Shown in pieces: positions 32,334-43,545 of a stretch of DNA of 64,000 bases. The notes beneath the pieces were generated by a model, which was given only the letters and a program-made list of their open reading frames with translations, was not told where the DNA came from and searched no databases. Origin of the DNA: Rugalucina vietnamica. Lineage: Eukaryota; Mollusca; Bivalvia; Lucinida; Lucinidae. Location of the stretch: the NCBI GenBank assembly GCA_964017185.1, contig OZ024879.1, positions 40,989,883-41,053,882 of the forward strand, written 5' to 3'. Within the stretch, counting starts at the first letter, position 1. Each line of letters starts with the position of its first letter. The position numbers and the translations under genes are program-made.

Positions 32334-33353
32334 TACGTGGGTTGGGATTTAAGTTCGTAGACTTTCTTCATAAAAGTTCAGATATTTGTAATATAGAAAT
32401 CAAAATTATATCATCTAAAAATACAATCCTTCACCGATCGTATGAGATATTAAACACACTTTCTACTCAATATGGATGCAGCACAACATTGAATTAAACA
32501 CAATGACCCTCCATCACCCGGGGCACGCCGTGGAAACGTTGACGTCGAAATTACGTCAAATTTCAATAAATACCGGCATTAAAACGTGGGTTATTGAACC
32601 AAACAACATGCCGTACCTTAAGTAACCTGCAAAATTGTCTTCAGGTATTTGTTAATTAATATTGCCGAAATACTGCAATCATCAGAAATGGCTGTTACAC
32701 CCTATTTTAATGTGTATTATGCATATCAGTGCTGTAAAATAAGAATGCTGGCTATGGCGGTTGTAAACTGATTGTAAGCATGCACATTTCTCATCGTGTG
32801 AAGTTGAAAGTGCGTTCATCTTACATCGCACATGCCATCTAAATTATTTGTTCTACAAGTGTACATCAAATTACTATCATTTTCAATGTTTCTGTGGACC
32901 CTTTTGCTAATCAAACATAAGATGGTAGCATTGCTCTTGTTGCGACGTTCCTCGTTAAAGCCATTTTTCAGTTACGTCTCACTATTTATTTTCTCCAGTT
33001 ACAAAATAAATCCTTCACATAATGCTTAAAAATTTAAATAAAGATACCACCATGATGCTACGATGCCTCGATTTGATTAAGCTCAATTTTTTGTCTACAA
33101 TATGGTAATTATTGGCATGTTCTTCAAAGTCTTATAGCTTCAGAATTATTCAAAATACGACGTGCCCCGGGTAGCGAAACCTAGGTTGCTATGGAGACCA
33201 TTTTAATGTACACTGCACAATATTTCTTGAAAAATATTTTAAAAAGGAAACAAGGAGACTTTGCTTCTTTATAATAATGCATCAAATATTGGATATATGT
33301 CGTAATATAAAATCAGTGACAAAAGTCTACGAACTTAAATCTCAACCCTCGTA
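32334..33353. mobile_element. Mariner-like MITE with about 33-bp inverted termini
   Basis: The left end TACGTGGGTTGGGATTTAAG...TTCGTAGACTTT (32,334 on) is the inverted complement, with two or three mismatches, of the right end at 33,321-33,353 (TACGAGGGTTGAGATTTAAG when read inward). Both ends start with TA, as expected for the TA target duplication of Tc1/mariner elements. TACGAGGGT-type ends are typical of that superfamily. The 1,020-base interior encodes no recognisable transposase, so it is a non-autonomous element. Confidence 0.65.
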
Positions 33354-34020
33354 TATCTAATATCTTTGATGAAGAAATAATGAGACTGTGTCTATAACAT
33401 TAGAAACTCTGAAGAAGTGCAAGCTTTGCATTACATTTCTGTTACCTTGTAAAAGCTATCATTGTGGTACATTTAAAGCTTACAAATTACAACAAATTGA
33501 AAACAGGTTAAATGATGTCAAATTATAATTGTACATAACATTCATAAACAAATCAAGATAATACACTAATTTGTACAGTATAAATTGTACATGTATTTTC
33601 ATTCCTTTTCATTTTTTTTTATTCTATCTATTATTTTCTTAGTATCTTATGTTTGTTTACATTTATATACACATACGAAACAATCAATACATTTAGTCAA
33701 AAAGTGGATACATTATAATCAACATCAAAATAAGCTCTATGCATGTAAATACATGTGTATGGCAGAAAGAGAGAATCTGTACATAGCTCGTAACCATATG
33801 TTAATATCCAGATTGTTTAAAATCATAACACAATACGTCTACTCAATGCTCATCTCTGTGCAATAGTATCTTATTTGCAACAATATACATTTATAAGCTT
33901 ATCTCTTTGTCAATCACTCAACAAACTATATAGCAGCACCAGTCTTGCTTCATACAAACTACAAATGTACCACTATAATAAAACTTTTACAATGCATCTA
34001 GATGTTTCTTTTCCTTGAAA
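33354..34020. other. No gene recognised
   Basis: AT-rich, without recognisable coding or repeat structure. Confidence 0.4.
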
Positions 34021-34145
34021 TGAAATTTATTATATTCTGTATATTTGCAGAGTCCATTTTTCTCCAACATTACAGTCGCATGAAATTAAATTTATTATAT
34101 TCTGTATATTTGCAGAGTCCATTTTTCTCCAACATTACAGTCGCA
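34021..34145 (+). repeat. 60/65-bp tandem duplication
   Basis: Units 34,021-34,080 and 34,081-34,145 both read TGAAATT...TATTATATTCTGTATATTTG...TACAGTCGCA. They are identical apart from a five-base insertion (TAAAT) in the second. The near identity implies a recent duplication. Confidence 0.85.
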
Positions 34146-35039
34146 GTCTCTTTATTTCTAAAACCTATATGAGATACATGTGGGTTTACACATTTTTTAC
34201 AAACATTATATATAACTGCAATTACAAAGTAACTACAGGAAATTCAAAGAATTGCATTTTACCATATATACATATGTCAGCCATATAGATGTATTTAATT
34301 CCTGTAAAAATTTGCATTTTAATGATGAAAGAACCATTTTTCTTAGTTTTTATTCAGGTTATGGCTTAATGTCCCAGTCAACAATTTTTCAGTAAATCAA
34401 GTTAGAACTACTTTCTGAGTTCTTTACCAATACTCCTGGGAGTAAAGCTATTTTCTCTCTGGATCCAATGGTGTATCACAGAGCCTCAACACTCCTAGAA
34501 AAGCTAGTGAATTAATATCAATGCATATACAGGATAACATCAATAATTAATAAGCATGATTGAATGCTATATTTACAATAGTAAAAAAAAAAAAAAAAAA
34601 TTGTGGCAACCCCAAAATTAGCTGAACCACCTCATCAATATCTAGTGGGGTTACGCCTGCAATTGTTTACTCTGATTTGCACTTTTTGCATATTCAAAGG
34701 ACATGGATTCTCAATTCTACTGTGTCATGATAAACAACTTGGATGATTTTAAGAGATAAAGAGATTAATCTAAATCAAACAGCAATTTTATATGAATCAA
34801 GTAATAATTGTGGCAGCTAATCTTAGTAAATAAAAATAAAACTGAGACCCTTTAAGAGCAGTGAGCAAATTAATGTGAAAAAAGATGGGCAAAAATATTA
34901 AGCTCATTACAAATTCTGCTTTGCAGCTTTGTTTCGTTGTGAAGTTGTCATTATACAAACAACATTATTTGTGTCAAGAATGGGCCATGTCTTTGCACTG
35001 ATTTCTTTTGTACTTCATTCATCTTCTGCATCACATCAT
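34146..35039. other. No gene recognised; 19-A run at about 34,583
   Basis: Contains an A-run (about 34,583-34,601) but no other evident feature. Confidence 0.4.
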
Positions 35040-35047
35040 TTGAATAT

Positions 35048-36480
35048 CTATTTGCCTAAGGCACAATATATAAGTTTATGATCAGACCAATAGGCCTCAA
35101 TAACATCACTATACCCTTCAGAATTTGCAAAAATCAAGTCTAGCATTGATCCAGTGTCAGTTGTACATTGATTGATTTGCTTCATACACCCAAATAATGT
35201 TTCTACAAAATCCACAAACCCTGTATTGGCACCATCTACCTGTATGTTGAAGTCAACTAACATGACTGATTTAGCATTCAGATCATTAACTGGCCTGAGA
35301 TGACAGTGAATATCCTCTCTAAAATCAGTCTGTGAACTTTTGGGTATCTGTACAATACAACAACTTGAACATAACTTCTTTGAACGTTGAATATGTCAGC
35401 CAATATAAATTCAAATGACTTACATTGAATTTTCAAAAATTTCTGAATCTGCAAGTACTCCTTTACATACAATGCAAGTCCATGATATGGTCTGTTGTTT
35501 GTCTCTTTTACTGTGTCATCAAGTCTAATAAGTTTCAGGGCGAAATGGACATTTTCATCCCTACTACATAACCTTGTCTCAGCAAATCCAATGACATCTG
35601 CTGCCAACACATTTGGTTCAAATTCAACATCCTTAAAATGCCTATGTAAGGATCTAGCATTGTTAGAATGCTATTTTGGTTTTGCCAGGATCAATTTTAT
35701 ACAGTGGAACATAACGCAGCTCTAAGGACGCTTCTGTGCGTAGCCTTTGCATCTCTATATTCACATCATCATCTAGTGCGATAGCAGCTTCATTCATATT
35801 CAGTATATATAAATCTTCCAGCTTTTTCACTCTAATAAATGCAACATAGTGAACATGTGGTATTTTCTTTGTCTGTGCCTGGGACAAATCAACGACTACC
35901 ATGTCAACTGTTGCACCTTCAGCTTTCCAGACTGTTTTACCTGAAGCCGGTGTAACTGGGAACTGGCTTCTCTGAAATGTCTTGTAGTTCACTATAAATG
36001 TTCGTTGTGTTTCAAATACAGGTGTCCAGTCTGAATGAATGCTTGCATTGTAGAATTTTTTGTTTTTCTCACGTGTTGCTCTACCAACCCGAGGGTCATC
36101 AAACAATACCCAAATAATGCTAGGACGGTTAGTTCCTTCCATCCACCTGAAGTCAATGTGTTTTACCACACCAGTAGCACCATTAGTTAAACCATCTTCT
36201 ACATCTACATTAGCTGTATGAACACAATCATTCCAAAAACTACTGTCAATGATTTTTTTAGCTGGCCTGTTTGTCCGCACTCTTTTGGGAGTTTATCAAT
36301 CAAGGACTGGTGCATGCTGGCAGGAATGTTTGCAGAGACAACACTGTCATGGCATGGTATGACAATCTTTTTTCCTGGCAGCTGATTCAAAATAGTGTCA
36401 TTGTGTTGGTCTACAAAACAATTCTGTGCAAACAAATGAAGGGCATCCTTTGGATAGCCACTTTTTGCTGGGCAGGCGCA
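35048..36480 (-). pseudogene. Helentron-type element: helicase C-terminus plus endonuclease domain
   Basis: On the minus strand from 36,480 down comes the C-terminal half of a PIF1-like helicase: DALHLFAQNCFVDQHNDTIL, GKKIVIPCHDSVVSA, VDVEDGLTNGATGVVKHIDF, IIWVLFDDPRVG, SGKTVWKAEGATVDMVVVDL and HYVAFIRVKKLEDLYILN. After ELRYVPLY and a stop, an endonuclease/exonuclease/phosphatase-type domain follows in broken frames: DVIGFAETRLCS (Glu motif), an ALYVKEYLQI segment, VDFNIQVDG (DFN), LDLIFAN and WSDHKLIYCAL (SDH motif). Helitrons whose helicase is fused to such an endonuclease are the Helentron (Helitron2) group. The Rep domain, helicase N-terminus and element ends are absent. Frame changes near 36,270 and 35,270 and the stop at about 35,663 show it is dead. 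Confidence 0.75.
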
Positions 36481-36849
36481 GACATGAACGGTAAACCAGT
36501 AATCACATGGCTAGTCAGTTGCGTATAAGCTTTGCCTGGAGGCACAAGCAGTCCATTTATTGCTTTAGGCCAAAATGGGTGGGGCCTATATTCCGACCCG
36601 ACCACCCTTAGATAAAATGTTGACTTCAAGGGAACGTTTGTGTCTCCTGCACAGGTACAGCTGACTTTTGCAAGTACATCCTGACTCAATCCACACAAAA
36701 GGTAGTTACACCTACCTTGCATCGGATAGTGTAGTTTGCAAAATGATCATGTCACTGATACAAGAATTTGTAAAGATTGTGTTTTCTTTGTTAACTTGGT
36801 GTATATAGTGTTTTATCATGTTCTAAAGTTGCTTTCTCTTTGGCTCCCT
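36481..36849. other. No recognised gene
   Basis: A minus-strand frame is open at 36,722-36,411 (103 codons) but its last part overlaps the helicase in the wrong frame. I could not match the remainder to Helitron Rep motifs. Confidence 0.3.
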
Positions 36850-38720
36850 ACAAATGACATTTTAACACTTTTCTCCATTCAAATTCATGAATGACCTATG
36901 TTGACCTTGTAAAATAAGTCAAGGTCATCACAGGGTCACGATTTATAGAAATGAAAATTAAAACTGAGATTAAAACTTTGTAGAGCTCCTCTCCTCACTG
37001 ATCCTTCATGTCAAGTTTCAAAATCATAGACCTTCTGGTTCTAAAGAAGAGGATTTTTGGAGGTTTTTGGTATTTATAGCCATGGCGGCCATCTTGGTCA
37101 TGTGACCTTCACCATTTATATAAACTTTCATTTCTAATTCTAACAACGCTCCACATAAAGTTTGGCTTTGATTGGCCTAGCAGTTTCAGAGATGAAGATA
37201 TTTGACTATCACAGTAATATACATTTATATTGCCGAGGATCATAAATCTAAATTCCATTTGCCTATTTCCTGCAAGTGTTTCTCTTTAAATGACATTTAA
37301 CAATTTTCCCCATTCAAATACATGGGCAACCTTCATTGACCTTGCCGTAAAATAGGTCAAGGTCATCCAAGGGTCATGATTTATATATACTTTGTTCCTC
37401 TCCCTGATGCTTCATGCCAAGTTTCAATATCATAGGCCTTCTAGTTCTGGAGAGGAAGATTTCTAAAGGTTTTAGCAATTATTAGCCATGGCGGCCATCT
37501 TGGTCATGTGACCTTGACCTTTTATATAAACTTTCTTTGCTGCTTCCCGAGGATGCTCCATGTGAAGATTGGCTTCGATTGGCCAAGCGGTTTTAGAACA
37601 GAAGATGTTTCAATATTATGGATATTGGATATAATATTTACATGTGTAGCCCCGGGGCAGGGGCAGACAACCCCAAGGGGGCAAATTTTTTTCCATAAAT
37701 ATTAATCTTCTGTCCATTTGCCTATTCCCAGTAAGTTTTACCTATTAAATAGTATTTTACCATTTTTTCCCATTCAAATGCATTGGCGACCTAATTTGGC
37801 CTTGCGGTAAAATAAGTCAGGGTCATCACAGGGTCATGATTTATATAAACTTTGTAGAGCTCCTGTCCCTGATGCTTCACACCAAGTTTCAAGATCATAG
37901 GCCTTCTGGTTCTGGAGAAGAAGATTTTTAAAGGTTTTTGCTATTTATAGCCATGGCGGCCATCTTGGTCATGTGACCTTGACCATTTAAACAAACTTTC
38001 ATTCCCACTTCCTAACAACGCTCCACATGAAGTTTAGCTTTGATTGGCCTAGCAGTTTCAGAGATGAAGATCTTTGACTATCACAGTAATATTCATTTAT
38101 ATTGCCCGAGGGTGGGGACAGACAGACCTTGGGGTCCAAATTTTTTCAGGATCATAAATCTACATTCCATTTGCCTATTTCCTGCAAGTGTTTCTCTTTA
38201 AATGACATTTTAACATTTGATTCGCCAAGCGGTTTCAGAGGAGAAGAAGTTTGAATATTATGGTCATATACACATATATAGCCCCGGGGCAGGGGCAGGC
38301 AACCCCCTGGGAACAAAATTTTCTCATGAACATAAATATTCTGTCCATTTGCCCATTTACTGCAAGTTTTGCCCTTCAAATCATAGTTTAACAATTTTAC
38401 CCATTCAAATGCATGGGCGACCTATGTTGACCTTGCCGTAAAATAGGTCAAGGTCATCATAGAGTCATGATTTAGACAAACTTAACAGAGCTTGATTGCC
38501 TGATGCTTCATGCCAAGTTTCAAAATCATAGGTCTTCTGGTTCTGGAGAAGATTTTTAAAGGCTTTAGCTATTTATAGCCATGGCGGCCATCTTGGTCAT
38601 GTGACCTGGACTATTTATACAAACATTTGTTCCCCCTTCCTAAGGATGCTCCACATGAAATTTGGCTTTCATTGGCCAAGCGGTTTCAGAGGAGTTCACA
38701 AACAGATAAAGCACGGTGAG
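36850..38720 (+). repeat. Tandem array of about 400-465-bp units with GGTCAAGGTCA-type phrases
   Basis: The landmark ATGGCGGCCATCTTGGTCAT followed by GTGACCT recurs at about 37,081, 37,488, 37,953 and 38,580. Each unit also holds AA(A/G)TCAAGGTCATC..GGGTCA, then CAAGTTTCAA.ATCATAG(A/G)CCTTCTGGTTCT, then TTGGC(T/C)TTGATTGGCC. Copies differ by substitutions and insertions such as GCCCCGGGGCAGGGGCAG. This is non-coding repeat DNA of a type abundant in molluscs. Related phrases in inverse orientation occur at 42.2-42.8 and 46.1-46.5 kb. Confidence 0.75.
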
Positions 38721-39575
38721 AGGATTTGTTATGCACAAGAACCATAACTTTGGCTTGAAGATTTTGGGAGTAATTTCCCTTTGATTATTTTTGCTACAAT
38801 TTCGTGTCCGCTCTTTATCACGATAACAGTCAAAGATTTTTCAATGAAACTTCACAAACTGATAAAGCACAATGAGACCACAAGTCATGCACAAGGACTA
38901 TAACTCTGGCTTGCATATTTTTGTAGTAATTTCCCTTTAATTATTTTTGCTGCAATTTCGTGTCCGCTCTATAACTCAATAACCAATTGAGATTTTTCAA
39001 TGAAACTTTTTTCCCTTCAATTATTTTCACTACAATTTCACGTTCGCTCTATATCTCAATAACAATAAAAGATTTTTCAATGAAACTTCACACATTGATA
39101 AAACACAATCAGACAATATGTCATGCAGAAGAACCATATCTCTGGCTTGCATATTTTTGGAGTAATTTCCCTTTGATTATTTTCGCTGCAATTTTGTGTC
39201 TGCTCAATAACTTGAAAACCGTCAAAGATATTTCAGTGAAACTTCAAATACTGATAAAGCACAATGAGACAATTTGTCATGCACAAGAACTATAACTTTG
39301 GGAGTTATTTCCCTTTGATTATTTTCTATACAATTTTGTGTTCGCTCTATAACTTGGAAACTGTTAAAGTTAATTAATTCCATGAAACTTCAAACACTGA
39401 TAAAGGACAAACTTGTATATTGGTTATTTTCCTTTATTTTTTTCGCTACAATTTGGTGTCCACTCTATAACTTTATAATTGTTAAAGATATTTCAATGAA
39501 ACTTCACACCCTTGTAAAACACTATGAGACGATGTGCATGCACAAGAACCATAATTCTGACTTGACTATTTCAGT
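38721..39575 (+). repeat. Tandem array of about 160-bp units
   Basis: TTTTTCAATGAAACTTCACA or close variants recur about six times, each followed by GATAAA(G/A)CACAATGAGAC, CATGCACAAGAAC.ATAACT, TTTCCCTTTGATTATTTT and ACAATTTCGTGTCCGCTCTA. Units are imperfect. Long open frames inside are by-products of the repeat. Confidence 0.7.
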
Positions 39576-41206
39576 AGTATAGTTAAAAAATACAAATGAC
39601 AGTTGGCCCTAGGTTAGCCACCAAAAAGGGGAGAGACATCTGTCTTTTGTAGAAAAGCAATTCTAGTTTATTTACTAAATATATCATTTTTATATCAACA
39701 CGCCATACATCTATATAAATTGAAAAGGCATTTTTCTGCGGAAAATCTGATATTAAAAAGTTACTTCCCATTTCATACCACAATGGCATCAACATAAATC
39801 TTCCATTTTACTCATATACCGTAGATGACAGAGTAATTTCTTTTATTGCAGATCAATTTTAAGTCTGTAGGAGTGTCCTAAAGACTCAACAGATCAAAGT
39901 GCTAAACTGTTGTTGTCAATTGCTCAATCATGTCATGCCTTGAAGGTACAATGTGCGGACATTAAAGATTTTTAAATTTGACCCCCCCCCCCCACACACA
40001 CACTCTGATTACCATAGCCGGCACCATCAAAACTCAACTTTGCAAGTCTTTCGCAGTTTCACATTTGTCACTCGGTTTTCACCGCAGAGGCAATGTGGTA
40101 TATGTAATGACAGTTCATGAATACAAATTCACTTTCATCTGATATACAAGTGATGTTAACATAAAGACTTGGGACCTTGAATCTCAATCACAAGGCAGAA
40201 TACATTCTAACATGATTTACATCAAAAGTCATTCCTCATTTTTAGGATGACCAATATATGCAGTCAACTGGTCAATGCCAATAATTAAAGTATACATAAA
40301 GCTGACTTCTATAGATTTAAAAAAAAAATCCTGTAAACAGAAAAAGTTGAAAATTATTTTCGAAAAATTGAGATAATACAGCAGAGCTGCAGACTTCTCA
40401 CTAGGATTTTGAAACTTGGAGTGAAACTGAGGTCTGCCGAAAATGTTGAAATTCTGTGGTACTTCTATTTTGGGACTTTTCAAAAAGTCAAAATCATAAA
40501 ATCAAAATATTGAGTAACCGAGAACTCGAAGTAAACAAACTGTGTTAATGGTTTTGACAATTCTTACACACCACAGTAAAAACGCAAAAGTAACGGAACA
40601 TCATTTAGTGACAATGTGGCAGAAAAAGCGCTGGATGCACCCATATGACAACATTTCTAAGATTGTGTAAGCATTCCATCAAGTTACCTATGGAATCCTA
40701 CCAATAATTATTTGAGTTCTGTATTTAAATGTCACACAACTATTTATTTGTTTGTTTTTACAATAAAAATGCAAAAATATGGTGATGTTTTTTTCAAAAT
40801 CCTCTAGTATTTAACCCGGGCGATACTGGTATACCCACAATTCGACTACAGTTGAAAGTGGCAATATGGTAAATTTGACTAAAGTCGAAAATAGCAGTAA
40901 AAGTGTTAAATGGATGTGTAATATGACTTAAAAAGTGGGGCATATTGGATTTTAAACAGTTTCAATGACACACAACTAAAAATGACTTCATAGACAGTAT
41001 CCATATCATCTATGTCTCTATCTGACAAAGTTTCCATGAATCAATGTAAGACTCTGAGTGGCCTAATGCCTTTTTGCAAATGTTTCATTGTTCTTAAGGG
41101 AACTTATTTCATAGTCTTATTCAGAAATTCTGTAGCCTTGAAATAATTTACATGTACCTAAATATCTTAACAAATTTCTTAAGAAAAAGAAATAAGCCTG
41201 GAAGAA

Positions 41207-41244
<38 letters not shown>

Positions 41245-41344
41245 ACTCATCAGTCCTGATGATGTGCACATTGCAGGGACAAGTTTGGTTCTTTTTTCAT
41301 GTTTGCTTTAATCAGGTTTTCTTCTTTTTTTTTCAATGATGAAG
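39576..41344. other. No gene recognised; homopolymer and simple runs
   Basis: Contains a C12 run followed by CACACACACAC at about 39,980-40,002 and an A-run of about 32 (41,208-41,240). No coding sequence was recognised. Confidence 0.45.
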
Positions 41345-41590
41345 GTCAAACTCCTGGAGACAAGTGATGTAAAAATTGAAAAGGAAGGGAAGCTTCATGC
41401 ATTAAGAAATGCAAGGAAATCCAAGAACCACGGGAAAGAAGTATACGCTCTTATGTATAGCCTTCTCGACAAGGTGTTCACCCTGGAGGAGTTAGCCACA
41501 TCTAGAGGCCAGGGCCTAGGTAGAACAAAACAGGCCCTAACGACTCCAGGATGATTCTGGACCCCCAAAGAATGCACGTTCTGAAAGGTT
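41345..41590 (+). CDS. Possible BEN-domain exon, frame broken near the end
   Basis: A pyrimidine-rich tract (TTTTCTTCTTTTTTTTTCAAT) and AG precede 41,345. One frame reads a basic head (LHALRNARKSKNHGKEVYAL) and then MYSLLDKVFTLEELATSRGQ, GLGRTKQAL. This resembles the first helix region of BEN domains (A..LLxxVFT.EELA.S...G), which bind DNA in chromatin and transposon proteins. The frame stops at 41,552, whereas another frame continues to CTGAAAG just before GTTTG (donor-like, about 41,589). It is either a pseudogene or an alternative end. Confidence 0.4.
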
Positions 41591-41599
41591 TGTTGTTTT

Positions 41600-42146
41600 A
41601 AACATACAGTGTACTTGTAATATCAGTTGACAAAGTAAAATGTTATTCATGCTTACATGCATGCTAGATAGATTTGTTACGATTGACAAACTATGCAAAC
41701 CTCATTTTTGTTTCACTACACATTTGCCTGGTCAGTGATCATGTTGATTGGATTGTCTTTACGCCAAATTGCAGGTACTTTATTTATTGAAGCTTTTCCA
41801 ATTTGCACTACTTTTTGCACTATAAAAATCAGGCATGCCAAAGGGACCAAAGAAAAACGTGAAATTGACATGCAGCTGATGATTTATAATTATATATATA
41901 TATTTTTTATTATGCTGTATTTTCAGAATATGTGACTTTATGGCACAAGTCCAACTATCCAGACAGGAAAAATGAGCATTTAGACCTCAACAGAGCGGTG
42001 ACAGAAAGGATTGGTTATACAAGAAAAAAACAATGGACAGAAAATTCTAAATTCTAAATGATTTATGAGCTGTGTAACAGTGTTAAAAACTTTGAAGACT
42101 CCTTTTTGATTATAACTAGTCTTAAAGTGTTCTGACCACAAATTTT
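41600..42146. other. No gene recognised
   Basis: Would be intronic if the preceding exon is real. No second exon was identified. Confidence 0.35.
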
Positions 42147-42850
42147 AGCTCACCTGAGCCAAAGGCTCACATGATGAGCTTATAGTATGGCAATGGTCTG
42201 TCGTCTGTTCGTTGTCCATTCATTGTTCTTCCATCATCCACAATCTTTTTAAAGATCTTCTCTGAGACCGCGTGGCCGATCAAAGCCAAAATTTATGTGG
42301 AGCCTCCTTGGGTAGGGGGATGAAAGTTTCTTCGCAGGGTCTTGATCACATGATCAAGATTGCCGCCATGTCCGTATATGGTAAAGAAATCTTCATCTCC
42401 AGAACCCCTTGGCTGATTTTCACGAAACTTGGTATCAAGCATGGATGACTCTAGCCCATCATAGTTCAAATGATGACCCTAGGATGACCTTGACCTATTT
42501 TACGGCAAGGTCATTTTTGTAAAAATAGTTTATTTTTACATGGGAAAATCTGAACACAAGGGAATTTTTGAAAACTATTGCAGCCTGAGACCTGAAAGTT
42601 TCTAGAGGCAGACTACTATTAGAGGCAATGAAGGTATGTGATTAATATAAGTCAAGATCATTTCTGGACCTTGACCCAAGGTCATTTAAATTCCAAAATT
42701 AAGAATCATTGCACAGATCTTCTCCGAAACCACTTGGCGGATGAAAGCCAAATTTGTGTGGAGCCTCTTTGGGTAGGGTGGATGAAAGTTTGTTCGAGGG
42801 ATCTTGGTCACATGACCAAGATGGCTGTTATGCCTTTTGATGTACACATC
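42147..42850 (+). repeat. Dispersed repeat with palindromic start (AGCTCACCTGAGCC...)
   Basis: It opens AGCTCACCTGAGCCAAAGGC, then TCACATGATGAGCTTATAGT, a hairpin-forming start shared with 45,121. The body carries the inverse of the 36.9-38.7 kb unit: ACCAAGATGGC, GGTCACATGACC, and GACCTTGACC(T)ATTTTACGGCAAGGTCA. It contains two partial units (42,240-42,540 and 42,590-42,850). Confidence 0.65.
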
Positions 42851-42877
42851 CAGTTTGAACCACTTTCAATACAACTT

Positions 42878-43200
42878 ATTTACAGACGTAATTTTTTCCC
42901 CTTTCAGAGCCGTAATTTTGAAAATTCACAGGCGTAATCTAGAGAAATTACGCTCCATAATTTACGGTCGTAATTTTTTACAGGCGTAAACTGCAATTTA
43001 TTTTACAGGCGTAATTTTTACCTCATTTGCATATTTCGCCAAAATTACTGCTGGATTACGTCTCTATTACGGTTCTATTCCAGGCGTAATTTCATATCTA
43101 ATACATTGTGAGTGAGTTTAATTACGTAAATTTGTTCAGTTACGGCCGTAAAATAGAGCAGTTTTCCGTCTCTATTACACCTGTAACATTTCGTACAGGC
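42878..43200 (+). repeat. Cluster of (A/G)CGTAATT / AATTACG motifs
   Basis: Roughly fifteen CGTAAT or ATTACG words within 320 bases, often as ACAGGCGTAATTTTTAC or as palindromes (TTACGGTCGTAA, TTACGGCCGTAA, AATTACGTAAATT). Spacing is irregular and no coding sense is seen. Confidence 0.6.
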
Positions 43201-43329
43201 AGTTTCACACTTGATTCGTTAACGAACTGGTGCAACGTTCTGTTACATTGCACCCTATTTGAGTCAAAGCGGGGTGTAGCGATGTACCAGAACGTTTTGG
43301 AACGGACGAATCAAGTGCGCCATTAGATA

Positions 43330-43545
43330 CACGCTTTCAGTCACTCGACAAAAACATAGGGAAATCGCTGAAACAACAATTTTCGTAAACAAATATAAAC
43401 ACACCGCTACAACATCGCGTTCTGATTTTATGAATAAATTACCGCTTGATCTGAAAACAAAGAGAGGGACAAAGGAACCTATGAATTTAAGGATAGAAGC
43501 CGTCATAAATAAAGTAACACAGTAACGTGGGTGAATATGGGTGGC
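43330..43545 (+). repeat. Dispersed repeat, copy 1 (copy 2 at 49,365-49,558)
   Basis: AAAAACATAGGGAAATCGCT, then GAAACAACAATTTTCGTA, ACAAATATAAACACACCGCT, ACAACATCGCGTTCTGATTT and finally GTGGGTGAATATGGGTG are shared with 49,365-49,558 in the same orientation. Copy 2 lacks about 25 internal bases. Confidence 0.75.

Noticed and set aside
36411-36722. 103-codon minus-strand ORF as a Helitron Rep domain
   Set aside because: No HUH motif is visible and its end overlaps the helicase in the wrong frame.
38987-39582. ORFs with repeated MKL(H/Q)TLIKH phrases
   Set aside because: They follow the 160-bp tandem repeat and lack any family match; other units of the array are not open.
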